64,000 nt of DNA, from assembly GCF_026262505.1 (NCBI RefSeq), contig NC_067204.1, positions 19,570,860 to 19,634,859 on the forward strand. The letters are read 5' to 3'. Positions 27,930-37,722 of this stretch are shown here, piece after piece (the first letter of the stretch is position 1; each line of letters begins with the position of its first letter). Origin of the DNA: Trichomonas vaginalis G3 (Eukaryota > Parabasalia > Trichomonadida > Trichomonadidae). Position numbers and translations under genes: made by a program. The notes under the pieces are model-generated. The model ran no database searches and had not been told where the DNA came from. It saw only the letters and a list, made by a program, of their open reading frames with translations.

Positions 27930-28294
27930 ATGGACGCACAGAACTTAGCGAATGCACAGCAACCTGGACAACCAAACCCAGAGAATATTCCAAATGAAGT
28001 TAGAATACAAACTGCAATGGCAAACTATGGTCAAGTGCCAACAGATGTACAAATGCAAACTGCCATGTCAAATGACGCTTGCGTTAGGTTTGCCACCATG
28101 GTATGCAAATATGAGATGGAAAGAGTTTTATACAAACCCTGAAGTGGGATATAAACAACTTTATGCAGATGACGCAAACACAGGAGTTGACCCAGAATAT
28201 GTTTTCTACCAGAGGAGAAACAGAAATGTATGAGCTCCAGTTAAAGAATGCTATGGAACTCAACAGGAAACGTAAGAGACTAGGCGGACATTAG
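27930..28294 (+). pseudogene. 120-aa Maverick protein, frameshifted (copy B)
   Basis: Matches 2021-2383. An extra T near 28079 and an extra A near 28225 break the frame; the rest is nearly identical. Confidence 0.65.
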
Positions 28295-28311
28295 ATTTTA
28301 CATATAGTAAA

Positions 28312-28554
28312 ATGGGTTTCTTCAGTAAGATAGGAAACTTCTTTCGAAATGTTGGAAGAGGTATATGGAATGGAATAAAATCTGTCGGAAGAGGAGTATG
28401 GAACGGTGTCAAAAATATTGGTAAAAGAGTAGGTCAGTTTGTTGGTATTATACCTAAAGACCCTGAACCAGAAGAACAAGCTCCTGTTATACAACAGCCT
28501 GAACCTGCACCACAGTCTAGTTGGCAACCAAATCCAACACCTCAACCGTATTAA
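28312..28554 (+). CDS. Amphipathic glycine/arginine-rich peptide, 80 aa
   Basis: Intact copy of the gene broken at 2402. It has three related amphipathic segments (IGNFFRNVGRG, IWNGIKSVGRG, VWNGVKNIGKRVGQ), then IIPKDPEPEEQAP and a P/Q-rich tail ending in QPY. Spacing of W, F and I with R, K and G gives a hydrophobic face, suggesting membrane binding. It ends 4 bp before the convergent 282-aa gene. Family not recognised; a capsid lytic peptide is one reading. Confidence 0.65.
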   Translation: MGFFSKIGNFFRNVGRGIWNGIKSVGRGVWNGVKNIGKRVGQFVGIIPKDPEPEEQAPVIQQPEPAPQSSWQPNPTPQPY

Positions 28555-28558
28555 AAAA

Positions 28559-29408
28559 TTATATTTTTACCGTTCGATAGTAGTTGTATATGAAACTAAG
28601 TTCTAAGTTAAAACGCATGGTATAATGGAATTATTCTTTTCTTCCATCTGTAGTAAACCATACTTGAAAGTCTGAAATACTTCCACTCGGCGGTTCATAT
28701 AACTTTGTAGGTTTTTCGTAAAAGTCATTTGCCAAGCATAAGAAAGAGTTTTGGGCGCCAGAAAATGAAGCATGAACAATAATAGCATCTTGGTCGAAAA
28801 CATTTTCATATGTTCCATTAGGGTTTTCGACTTCATAAAAGTCTGGGTGTACTGGATATGCTGCAGGCTGATTTAACATCCTCATAAATCTATACCATGC
28901 CAAGTTGTTATATTTTGTAGAAATATAAAACGTTTTCTCCAAGGTCTTCTATTTTATTGATTTTAACAGTTGCATTTTTCCTGTCATAAATAATATCGAG
29001 ATGGTATTCTCCTTCGTCAATGTTATACTGGTTTGCATATTCGATATAGATATCGTTTATTTTTTCTTGAAAAGCTTGAAGAGTTGTTTCTAAGTTTACA
29101 AGCAAACTAACTTGTAAAAGTTTTCCCTGTTCAAATTTCTCATACGTACGTTTTTCTTTGTTATAGTATCGAACTTCAAAACCGACCGTAAATGGGAAAC
29201 CATGTATGGCTTCTGAAATGAACTTCATTCTACGAAAGCCAATAGCTTTTGTGACAGATGGGTCTCTTAGCCATCTTAATGGGTAGTCAAAACGATAGCC
29301 TTCATGCCTTTACGGTCTCTGTCTCAAACTTTGACCGACATTAGTAAAAAGTTCATCTAATGGTTTAGTTGTAGCAACTCTTGAATTTTCTTTTTCTATT
29401 GGAAGCAT
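28559..29408 (-). pseudogene. 282-aa Maverick protein, frameshifted (copy B)
   Basis: Matches 2647-3495. Breaks lie near 28638 (one base lost), 28925 (one A gained), 29308 and 29325; long open pieces remain at 28631-28942 and 28908-29228. Divergent from the fiber gene with an 18-bp spacer. Confidence 0.7.
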
Positions 29409-29426
29409 ATTTTATCTAGAATAAAA

Positions 29427-30789
29427 ATGTCGAAAGATATTGCTTCATGAGAGAAATACAACACAACCGACAACTCATTATGCAAGCTCTAAATAAGAAC
29501 ACAACAAACTTTTCAAACTATTCTAAGATATCTGAGTCATTGAAAGAAGGAAACTTAAAACTGACATTAAACCCAATGACAGATGAGTTTCTGTTTCAAG
29601 ACAATAAGAACCATACTGTCTGTATAAATCCAACAAAAGGAACTTTAAACGAGAAACCTATAAATGAACTTCTTTTGAAGGCAGATGTTGACAACAAAGC
29701 TGACAAAGAATATGTAGACGATGCAATAGCAAAAGAAGAAGAAAGAGCTAACAATGCTTATGCAACAAAAGAACATACTCATCCTGAACTAGCAGACAAA
29801 ACATATGTTGACAATAAAATGTCAAGTGAAGTGACAAGAGCTGAAAACGAATATTCTAAAAAGACTCATATACATTCTATATCTGATATTACAAACTTAC
29901 AAGAAACATTAGAGACAAAAGCAAATAAGACTCATACACATACCATTGCAAATATTACAAACTTACAAGAAACCTTAAACAGGAAAAGTGACGTTGGACA
30001 TACACATACCATTGCAAATATTACAAACTTACAAGAAACCTTAAACAGGAAAAGTGACGTTGGACATACACATACCATTGCAAATATTACAAACTTACAA
30101 GAAACCTTAAACACTAAAAGTGACGTTGGACATACACATACAAGTTTTACAACTTTTACGGCAGACGACATAATATTGAACTATGATTTGGGTTCAAGTG
30201 CACCTTTAGAGAATCCGAGTACAAGCGTAAAAGATACACTAAACAAATTAGATAACAGTTGCAGGAATATCGAAGATCATGCCAGAAACTTTGAAGCATA
30301 TGAACTACCAGCAATGTTAGATAAGAAAGCAGACAAAACAGAGCTTCAAACATTAAAGACAGAAATACTTCAAACATTATATCCTATAGGCTCTATTTAT
30401 ACGTCAATGAACTCTACCAGACCAGAAGTAGTACTTGGTTTTGGAACTTGGACTCAAATAGTCGACAGGTTTTTGTATTGTGCAAACTCTTCAAAGGAAA
30501 CAGGTGGAAGTAAAACGATTTCAGGTGAAAATTTACCTGCACACAGTCACTACATAGATTTAAGTACATCTCAAGCAGGTTGGCATAAGCATAGATATTG
30601 GGATTGGTCAGGAATGACAAAAGGTAAAGGATATGATGTTAAAGAGACGTTAAGTTTGCTATAAATTGTTACTGGATGACACTCAGGAGAAGGAACCATA
30701 CACATCGTTCAGGATATACAAACAACGGGACAAAGTAAAGAATACATGCCACCTTACATGACAGTTTACGCATGGTATAGAATGCTTAG
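29427..30789 (+). pseudogene. Phage-type tail-fiber-like protein (copy B, mostly open)
   Basis: The original ATG at 29427 is followed by a one-base loss after six codons; the next in-frame ATG (29447) opens 405 codons. Order: N-terminal anchor-like region; repeats with HTHTIANITNLQETL (three perfect 66-bp tandem copies at about 29935-30130 plus diverged ones); a globular insert; a coiled-coil neck (KADKTELQTLKTEILQTL); and a phage tail-collagen-type head with YPIGSIYTSMNSTRPE, GFGTWTQIVDRFLYCA and GGSKTISGENLPAHSHY. The tip is out of frame after 30664 but still ends in MPPYMTVYAWYRI. Such tips in phages bind receptors, with HxH pairs holding metal. The stop overlaps that of the integrase gene. 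Confidence 0.8.
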
Positions 30790-31741
30790 TCGTCATTTTC
30801 AACTTCTTTAGCATATTCGTCAGGAGTTGTCTTATATTTGTTAGGAACTGTCTTTGAAAGTATACCACCTTGAACTTTGACAAGTTTGAAACGAGGTCTG
30901 ACAATAGTAGTTTTATCTTCTGCTTGCAGTGTGTACATTTTGCCATGTTTGCCTAAAACTTCATAATATTCTCTTGTATACTTTCTTCTATTTTTACGAA
31001 CACGAATGTGAGTACCTGTCGGTTCCCATTGTTGTCATAGTCAATAGTATTTTCATATGGGTCGCGTTTAGGTATTTCTATTTTTACTTTGTCACCTTTC
31101 TGAAGTTTGAAGCCGGCATTCTTTCTTGTTTGTCTCTTTTGACTAAATTATTAAATATATAGTCTTTCTCTAAGTCAGGGTTGTTTTTCATTTCTTCGGG
31201 GGAGTGGTTTCCCAAACCTTTTTGTTTACGGTTATTGTAAATATTTAAAACTTGTCTCATCTTTGCCATGGAGAAGTGTCTATATTTGTCGTCATATGAC
31301 ATTTCATTTGCTTCACCACCTTGTGGTTGGTTTAAGTCTCTTAACATTTTTATACAACCGTCAATGACACCAAGAGCAGAATGGTTTTGGTCGACAATGA
31401 AATATTGGTTTACATTTTTTGAACGCAGATAGTTTTTAATATCATCTGATTTGAAAGAACTTTCACAGTCAGATGTCAGTTTTGTTGGATGGTATTTGTC
31501 AACGAATATTGTCAAAGCAGTTTTCACATCTAAAATATTTTTGGACCATAATGGTATGGCTTCACAGTATCTTGTGTTTTGACCAACAAATATTAGCCAG
31601 TATGGTGGTCCATCTTCTCTATACCTCGGAATGTTTTCCAAGATATCCATAAACCAAGCATTTGGTGTTGAACTAAAGATTTTTATCATGAGTGCTTTCT
31701 TTGTGCTTAGAAACATAGGGGTCCTTGTTTGGATTCGTCAT
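30786..31741 (-). pseudogene. INT: Retroviral-type integrase, frameshifted (copy B)
   Basis: Same enzyme as 4956-5912. The core is open from 31716 to 31084 with AWFMDILE, KLTSDCESSF and SALGVIDG, so the third acidic residue is again D. A one-base loss after codon 14 (near 31705) detaches the start, and losses near 31113 and 31020 break the C-terminal chromo/SH3-like domain. The natural end is EVENDD. Confidence 0.8.
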
Positions 31742-31758
31742 TTTTTAACCCATAAGAA

Positions 31759-32159
31759 ATGGGTTTATTTGGCGCATTAGCAGGAGTTGCATCCAGATTT
31801 TTGCCCGCAGTGGGAACAATAGCCAGAGGTGTATTTGGAGTTGGAAGGAAGATTTTGAGTACATTAGGTATACTTAAAGAGAAAGCACAACCTATTATAC
31901 AAACTGTACAGAAAGGTTGGGATGTAGCACGAGATGCAACAAATCTTATTCCAAATCCTGAAACAAGAGGAAAAGTTCAAGGATGGATGGACAATGTAGG
32001 AAGACAAGCAGGAAACTATTATAACAAAGCAAATGACTACTATAACCAAGCAGGACACTATATGGACCAAGGTGAAAGATTCTTTAACAGAGGATATAAC
32101 CATGCACAACATGGGTAAACAATAACCAACCTCAACCGCCTCAAACGTGGGGAATGTAA
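31759..32159 (+). pseudogene. Amphipathic/hydrophobic small protein, one late frameshift (copy B)
   Basis: Open for 119 codons (to 32118); one A is missing in CACAACATGG near 32107, only about 15 codons before the natural end QTWGM. Otherwise identical in plan to 5929-6329. Confidence 0.6.
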
Positions 32160-32178
32160 AGTTTTTTACTGAGATGAA

Positions 32179-32343
32179 ATGAACAATACAGCATTGAGAC
32201 AAATGGGTTCAAGATGGATTTGTCGACTTCCAGCAGTTACACCACGTGTTTGTCAAGTTCTTCCTATACCTCAGGAAGTTTTAGACCGACTTAAAAAACT
32301 AAACAACCAGTTGAAAACAAACCAAACTAAAATTTTTTACTGA
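32179..32343 (+). CDS. Small conserved protein, altered C-terminus (copy B)
   Basis: Counterpart of 6349-6501. A small indel in the CAA/AAC stretch near 32300 shifts the last codons, so the frame runs on to TGA at 32341, inside the leader of the next gene. Confidence 0.45.
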   Translation: MNNTALRQMGSRWICRLPAVTPRVCQVLPIPQEVLDRLKKLNNQLKTNQTKIFY

Positions 32344-32349
32344 GATGAA

Positions 32350-32934
32350 ATGACCGAAGAAGTTGAAACGGTAGATTTGACACCACAAACAAAAAGTTCA
32401 GAACCATTGTCAAAACCTGTCAAAGAACTTACAGATGAAGAGAAAAATTCAATAATAGAAAGTGCCAGGTCTGGAAATACAAACCCTAACTACAAAGTCA
32501 CTTTTCATAGAAATGGAACGGCTAGTATCTCAAAAAAGAAACAGACTCTCACAAATAAAATATTGAAGTCTGAAGGAGCTTTCGAGACAACAGATGGAAA
32601 AGTTTACTTCACTGACCAACAGTTCATTATAGAACATCTCATTGACTTAGAGTCGAAATATTCTAAACTTTACAACAAACACAAAAAGTTGAAAGGAAAA
32701 CAAAAACAAATGGCATATGATATTTATGAAGATGTTGACGACACAACTGTTCCTGCAGGTGAGGTAAAGTCAGAGGAACCGAAAAGTGACGAAAAACCGA
32801 TAGAAGAAGAAAAACCAAAAACTGAAGATAAACCAAAACCAAAGTTTAGTTTCCAAACTAAACCAAGTCAACCTTCATTAGCTGGTATGGGTTGGCGTCA
32901 AAGACTTATGGCAGCAGGCGGTTATGTAAAGTAA
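32350..32934 (+). CDS. Conserved Maverick protein, 194 aa, charged tail (copy B)
   Basis: Intact and almost identical to 6520-7104, differing by two residues in the E/K/P-rich region. It is the only left-arm gene open at full length in both elements. It lies 30 bp before the polymerase gene on the same strand and follows the leader TTTTTTACTGAGATGAAATG. Confidence 0.75.
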   Translation: MTEEVETVDLTPQTKSSEPLSKPVKELTDEEKNSIIESARSGNTNPNYKVTFHRNGTASISKKKQTLTNKILKSEGAFETTDGKVYFTDQQFIIEHLIDLESKYSKLYNKHKKLKGKQKQMAYDIYEDVDDTTVPAGEVKSEEPKSDEKPIEEEKPKTEDKPKPKFSFQTKPSQPSLAGMGWRQRLMAAGGYVK

Positions 32935-32964
32935 AGAAAAAAATATTTTTTTATTTTTATAAAA

Positions 32965-35116
32965 ATGCCCCCATATAGAATGGATAGAAATCTGCTAGAA
33001 TAAAAGCAGAGTTGCAAAGATATGGTTGGAGAGTTTCGAAGAAGTTTAAATATAGGAAGGGAAGACCCATAAAAGTCTATGACAAATTGTCTGGTCTTCG
33101 CTACGAAATGGATTTGGAAACAGCACGTGCCAATTATCCAAACAGACTAGAGAGGTTAGAAGAAGAACGTCTTATGGACATGCCTTTCGATGTTAGTGAA
33201 CCTCAAGTTGAAGGACACGACGGCTTTGCCAGATTCTACTGGAAACATGACGAACAATTGCATCCTTTGAGAAGGAAAAAGGTAGTGCAGAGGATGGTCA
33301 TGCTCCCATGGAAAGAACAAGATATGCATATGAAAAGTATCGTGAAGTTAGAAGTCAAATTACATCTGGTCGAACCTTTACAGTAAACTTTGACGAAGGA
33401 AAGAACAAAGAAGGCTTCATGGGTGTACTTGCTGCAATTCAAGACGGAAATAAGAAAGGACACAATCTCAGATTGACCATAACAGATTTGGATGGTCACA
33501 TTTACTATGCACATGGCAATGAACAAACAGCCGCAAAACTTCTTGACGCTTTCAAGACTACAAAGAGAGAACAAATGGTTGACTCCGACTCAGACATTTT
33601 GAATGCAATTGAAGGAATTGCAAGTGTCAAGTTCGAATGGTACCAACCTAACCCTCAAGCAGTCAGACAACATGCTGGATACTTCCCCTTCATAAATAAG
33701 TCTGACATTGACTTGACAAGGTATGGAATTTACAATTCAATTGAAACAATTGTCAATGAACCTTGTATTCTTACATGTCTCAGGAACTCTGGTCTTGTTA
33801 CAGATGAGAAGATGAAGTATCTTGAGTCATGTGTGAAGACAAGGTACATTCTCAGAGGTCAATTGGCAAAAATTGCACCGTTGGCAAATGTCAATATCCG
33901 AGTCAACATACCTACAGCTAAAGGTTCTTCACATGACGACTATGTTGTTGAGTTCAATTTACCATGGTTGAAGATTGTAATTGTCCACAACCACTTCATG
34001 TTGAACGAAAGTCTTACAAACCCATTGTTCGGAAAAGGCAAGTGCAACATTGTCAGAGCTGTAAACATTCTTTTCGAGAAAGGTTTGTTGGAACCAATTC
34101 CAGATGACAAGCTGACAGAAACTTTTGTACCAAAAGACGAAACAAACTTTTCACTGTTAGCAAGACCAAAAGTTGTTCCAGACAAAGTTCTAGTACAAAA
34201 GAAGTACACAATTCCACAAGGAGTTGGATTGTTCGGATACCAACCTGAACCAGAAGAACTTCCAATGAGGTTGCAAGAACTTCAAGATGCTATAAATAAA
34301 CTTCCATTGAGACATCCAATTGACGTCAAATTGTATTGGAGAGCATCTGAGTTAGGTCAGAAGGTTTTATATGAAACAGGTTGCTTCGACGATGTTTATG
34401 AGATAACAGGAGAAGTTTCTCAGAAGATAAGAGACTCACTTGAATTTCCACAAACTGGACCAATTGGTTGCGACAAGTTCGACTCAAACGAAAAGATATA
34501 CTATGTCGACCTTAACGCTGCGTACATGAGGTTTGTCCAATATATTCCGACTGGAATTCCAAACGAAGATGGTGAGTTCCCGGGAAGGAACTATACAGTT
34601 GGAAAAGTCATACAACAACTGTATGATATTAGGAAAGCTTCAAACCCCAAACTTGCAATGACACTCAAATTGCTTATGAATTCGACATGGGGATATTCCA
34701 TTAAGAAACCTCAAGAGATGAAGAGTAAACATTATGAGAAGGTCGACAACTTTGTTGAAAGGTTTTCTCCTTTTGTTTTGAAGTACGAATTCACTCAAGG
34801 TCAAAGTGGCTTAGTAACCACATTAAAACCTATTGTCGAACATTGGTCTTACCCTCAGTTCGCAAAAGCAGTCCTTGACAACTACAACAAATTCTTCTCC
34901 GAAGTCAAATCCAAAGTTGTGGTTTACTATGAGAACATTGACGCACTCATGACGAACGAAGAAGGCTATAACAAACTCATTGAAATGGGAATGGTCGGTG
35001 AAAAGATGGGTCGATTCAAATTGGACAAAATTTTCACCGAAGTTCATGTCCTCTCCAAGCGTAAGTATTGGGGCATACTTGAAGACGGCACAGAAATAAA
35101 ACATTGCATGAAATAA
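32965..35116 (+). pseudogene. POLB: B-family DNA polymerase, two N-terminal frameshifts (copy B)
   Basis: The start at 32965 is broken after about 12 codons, and again near 33280. From 33308 a 602-codon frame covers everything with catalytic interest: YYVDLNAAYM, KLLMNSTWGYS, YYENIDALMT and KRKYWG. The three unusual features of copy A (NID motif C, short A-B spacing, early end after KxY) are all repeated, so they belong to the family and are not damage to one copy. If translation began at 33308, a shortened polymerase could be made. Confidence 0.8.
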
Positions 35117-35119
35117 AAA

Positions 35120-35275
35120 ATTTTTATATTCCTTCCTAGCTAATTTCCGTTTAATTTCATGGTCGCCCTCGGAGTCTTTGAATCGGACAGGTCGAGTTAC
35201 ACCATTCTTGGTCTCAAACTCATATATAACCTGTTTGTCTGTATTTTCGTCGACTATGGCACGAGACACGAACAT
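35120..35275 (-). CDS. Short hypothetical protein antisense to the polymerase end
   Basis: From an ATG at 35273-35275, an open frame reads MFVSRAIVDENTDKQVIYEF and continues with TRPVRFKDSEGDHEIKRKLARKEYKNF near 35125, where gene-like composition ends. The frame has no stop there and runs on antisense into the polymerase gene, so the true end may have been lost at the cargo junction. It is divergent from the 35306 gene by 30 bp. Function unknown. Confidence 0.35.
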
Positions 35276-35305
35276 TGACCAAACGGACAAAAAGTGTCAT
35301 TTCGG

Positions 35306-35569
35306 ATGGTCAAGCAGCCAATCGCATTCGAGCACTTCGAAGAAGCCTTACGTTCCAAGGGAGAGGGTGTCTGGTGCAAGGCAGAGGTCATGAAACTCTA
35401 CGAGCAGTACATCCTCAATGCTCTGGGAGGACAAATCGTCCTTGGATTGGCAATTCTACCAACTCTCTGGGACGACCTCCTACGCAACTGGGATAACGAA
35501 AGAGTCCAATTCAAAGGTCGGGAACTAATTTTGCAAATTACCCTTAATTTAACATACTTATCCAAATAA
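35306..35569 (+). CDS. Hypothetical cargo protein, 87 aa
   Basis: Open from the ATG at 35306 (MVKQPIAFEHFEEALRSKG) to TAA. The middle, KLYEQYILNALGGQIVLGLA, is amphipathic to hydrophobic. It is preceded by AAAAAGTGTCATTTCGG, whose TCATTT matches the host initiator. Higher GC and codon choice (CTC, GTC, CTG) set it apart from the core Maverick genes. Not recognised. Confidence 0.5.
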   Translation: MVKQPIAFEHFEEALRSKGEGVWCKAEVMKLYEQYILNALGGQIVLGLAILPTLWDDLLRNWDNERVQFKGRELILQITLNLTYLSK

Positions 35570-35618
35570 ACACCTAAATTTACTTGGGGTTTCCCCCTAA
35601 AATAAAATTTTTTTACTC

Positions 35619-36319
35619 TTAGAACCACTCGAGGTTCTCCTTACGGTTGTTGAGCTTGTCACCGTCAATGTGTCTGACCTTCGTCTTCTTGTCTGGATTT
35701 GAACCCATTGAATTGCGACAAGCTTGCCCATGGAAATTGAACCGCGATTCCGAAGGTTAAGGTTCAAGTGTCCCAAGTTGTTGAGGACTGGGGTAAGAAC
35801 CTTGCCGGTCTCCCTGTGCGGATTTTGTATGGGTAGGGTTGGAAATTTCGTAAGCGTCATCGGCAACAAGGGTTGCCCAAACTTCCTCTTCTTCGTGTTT
35901 CTCTTCTTCCTCTTCTTCCTCTTCTTCCTCTTCTTCCCTTTTCCTCTTCTTTGATAATACCTTCGCAATTCTGTGTTCACGAATTACGGTGTTGGAGGTT
36001 CTGTCCTTTCCGAGTACCTTCCAGATGGCATCTATCTCTTCGAAAAACGGTAGATGAGTCTGGCAAGGTCTCGGTTCTCTCTCTCGTAATTGCGCAAGGT
36101 TTCCGCGAAATCGTTCAGGCATTTCTCATTGGAAGCTTGGTTCATGAGGACATCGGCTTTGAGTTTGGTCATCTCTGTCATAAGACAACTTTGGAGAGTC
36201 TTAATGGTGTTTGTCAGATGAGCGTTCAATTGGGCAATTTGAATTTGAATTGGGCGCTTGTCTGGCAACCTTGAAAGGACATCTGCCATTGAGTTTGGCT
36301 TCGGTGCTTGTTCGGACAT
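35619..36319 (-). pseudogene. NUMOD4/HNH-type endonuclease, frameshifted
   Basis: Read on the minus strand, an N-terminal frame (36319-36032, MSEQAPKPNSMADVLSRLPD and a coiled coil) is followed in another frame by a basic patch, a run of about 14 Glu, and an AYEISN motif typical of NUMOD4 modules. A third frame holds GKVLTPVLNNLGHLNL, and another ends in VRHIDGDKLNNRKENLEW, the classic HNH finish of homing-type endonucleases (catalytic His, then DG, NN and NLEW). The order is that of an intact NUMOD4-HNH protein of about 230 aa broken by at least three indels. It would nick or cut DNA, and may drive spread of the cargo. Confidence 0.7.
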
Positions 36320-36351
36320 CGAAAAAATGAAGTGGTTTGAGAATGGCGGTT

Positions 36352-36936
36352 TTACTTCAAAAAGCTTGTTATGACAGTTAAGTCATACAACAAGTTTAAA
36401 ATAATATCTTGTTCTTCTTCTGAACGTTTGTTGTCTCTTCCGATAAAAGTTTGGAACATGAGAACCAAAAAACGTTTTTTGAGATTGTGGAAGAGTTCAG
36501 GCAAACGTTCATATTCCGGATATGTTGGGAGCAGTTCGAAACATCTGAGCTGACTTTCGGACAAAATTGGGACAATGTCAACAAATTCATCTTTGGTCGG
36601 ACTGCTTGAAGGTAAGTCCCTTACATGTAAGTAGCTCTGGTAAAGTCTTCTCATTTCTGCTAACTTTTGGAGTATAGCTTCGTAGTTTAGAAGTTTTAAT
36701 TTTAATTGTCTTATTCCACTCTTGACATCTAAACGGTAACTATCCATGAGGTCAAGAGTAGCTTTGGTAGCTTTAAGTGGAGCTATCTGTTCCTTGACTC
36801 CTGCAATTTTGGTTGCAATTGTGATTTGAGCTCCTTCAAGTTCGCCGTCTATGTCGTTCTCAACGTCTTCAACTATGGCTTGAAACTCTTCATCGGTCCA
36901 TTGAGATTGGTGTGGGACGAATTTAACTTGCTTCAT
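36352..36936 (-). CDS. Hypothetical cargo protein, 194 aa, coiled coil
   Basis: An intact frame starting MKQVKFVPHQSQWTDEEFQA. Long helical, heptad-like stretches lie between residues 30 and 110; the C-terminal part is hydrophobic helical and ends in VITSFLK. Preceded by TCATTTTTTGA directly before the ATG, a host-initiator-like leader shared with neighbouring cargo genes. It lies in the same direction as the HNH gene downstream. Not recognised. Confidence 0.6.
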   Translation of the reverse strand: MKQVKFVPHQSQWTDEEFQAIVEDVENDIDGELEGAQITIATKIAGVKEQIAPLKATKATLDLMDSYRLDVKSGIRQLKLKLLNYEAILQKLAEMRRLYQSYLHVRDLPSSSPTKDEFVDIVPILSESQLRCFELLPTYPEYERLPELFHNLKKRFLVLMFQTFIGRDNKRSEEEQDIILNLLYDLTVITSFLK

Positions 36937-36978
36937 TCAAAAAATGAAAAAAAATGTTTTTACTCTAAACGTTAAGGT

Positions 36979-37344
36979 TTACTGAACTGGTTGGATGTCG
37001 CCTTCACAGGTTATGTAGAATGGTTGACCAGAGAAGTGAAGGAGACCCTTGAGAATTTGGTTCATTCTTGGGAAAGGGTTCTCTCTGTTTGGAAGTTGTA
37101 TCCAAGGACGCTTGGCAAAGAACTTGAGAAGAGCTTCCTTCTTTGCTTGCTTTATGTCGTCGTAGGCTGTCCCGTCTGGTATTTGAATTGGAATTCCAGT
37201 CGAAGTCTCGAGATTCAAGGCAGCCCTTCCCGTTATCCAACCGTTAACAAGCTTGCCTTTTACATTCTGCCTGAGGAAGTCTTTAACAAGCTCGTTAATT
37301 TCAATTAGGTAAATTGCCTCGTCGGTAGGTTCGACCTCGACCAT
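36979..37344 (-). CDS. Hypothetical cargo protein, 121 aa
   Basis: An intact frame beginning MVEVEPTDEAIYLIEINELV. An acidic N-terminus leads to a mixed alpha/beta region; no catalytic motif is seen. Its start codon abuts a 21-bp tandem array (37345-37680) that separates it from the divergent proline-rich gene. Not recognised. Confidence 0.55.
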   Translation of the reverse strand: MVEVEPTDEAIYLIEINELVKDFLRQNVKGKLVNGWITGRAALNLETSTGIPIQIPDGTAYDDIKQAKKEALLKFFAKRPWIQLPNRENPFPRMNQILKGLLHFSGQPFYITCEGDIQPVQ

Positions 37345-37680
37345 TGCTACTGTCAGAAAAAGTACTGCTACTGTCAGAAAAAGTACTGCTACTGTCAGTA
37401 AAAGTACTGCTACTGTCAGTAAAAGTACTGCTACTGTCAGTAAAAGTACTGCTAGTTGCAGTAAAAAGGAAAATTTGAGAGGGTTTTCGACGATAAAGTA
37501 CTGCTACTGTCAGTAAAAGTACTGCTACTGTCAGTAAAAGTACTGCTACTGTCAGAAAAAGTACTGCTACTGTCAGAAAAAGTACTGCTACTGTCAGAAA
37601 AAGTACTGCTACTGTCAGAAAAAGTACTGCTACTGTCAGTAAAAGTACTGCTACTGTCAGTAGCAGTACTGCTAGTAGCA
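37345..37680. repeat. 21-bp tandem repeat array between divergent genes
   Basis: About fifteen units of GTACTGCTACTGTCAG plus AAAAA or TAAAA, interrupted once at 37455-37495 by GGAAAATTTGAGAGGG. Being 21 bp, it stays open in several frames and creates heptapeptide-like frames (SSTFSDS) that I take as artefacts. It lies at a divergent promoter; element A has a diverged array at the matching place (13798-14160). Confidence 0.75.
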
Positions 37681-37722
37681 GAGATTTTTATCGTTGTGGT
37701 CCGACGGTTAAGCCACAAACGA

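Noticed and set aside
34823-35119. Long minus-strand frame across the polymerase end
   Set aside because: This part is antisense to conserved polymerase motifs; only the portion beyond 35120 was kept as a possible gene.
35724-36274. Plus-strand frames opposite the HNH gene
   Set aside because: They are antisense to the poly-Glu tract and coiled coil; the minus strand holds recognisable motifs.
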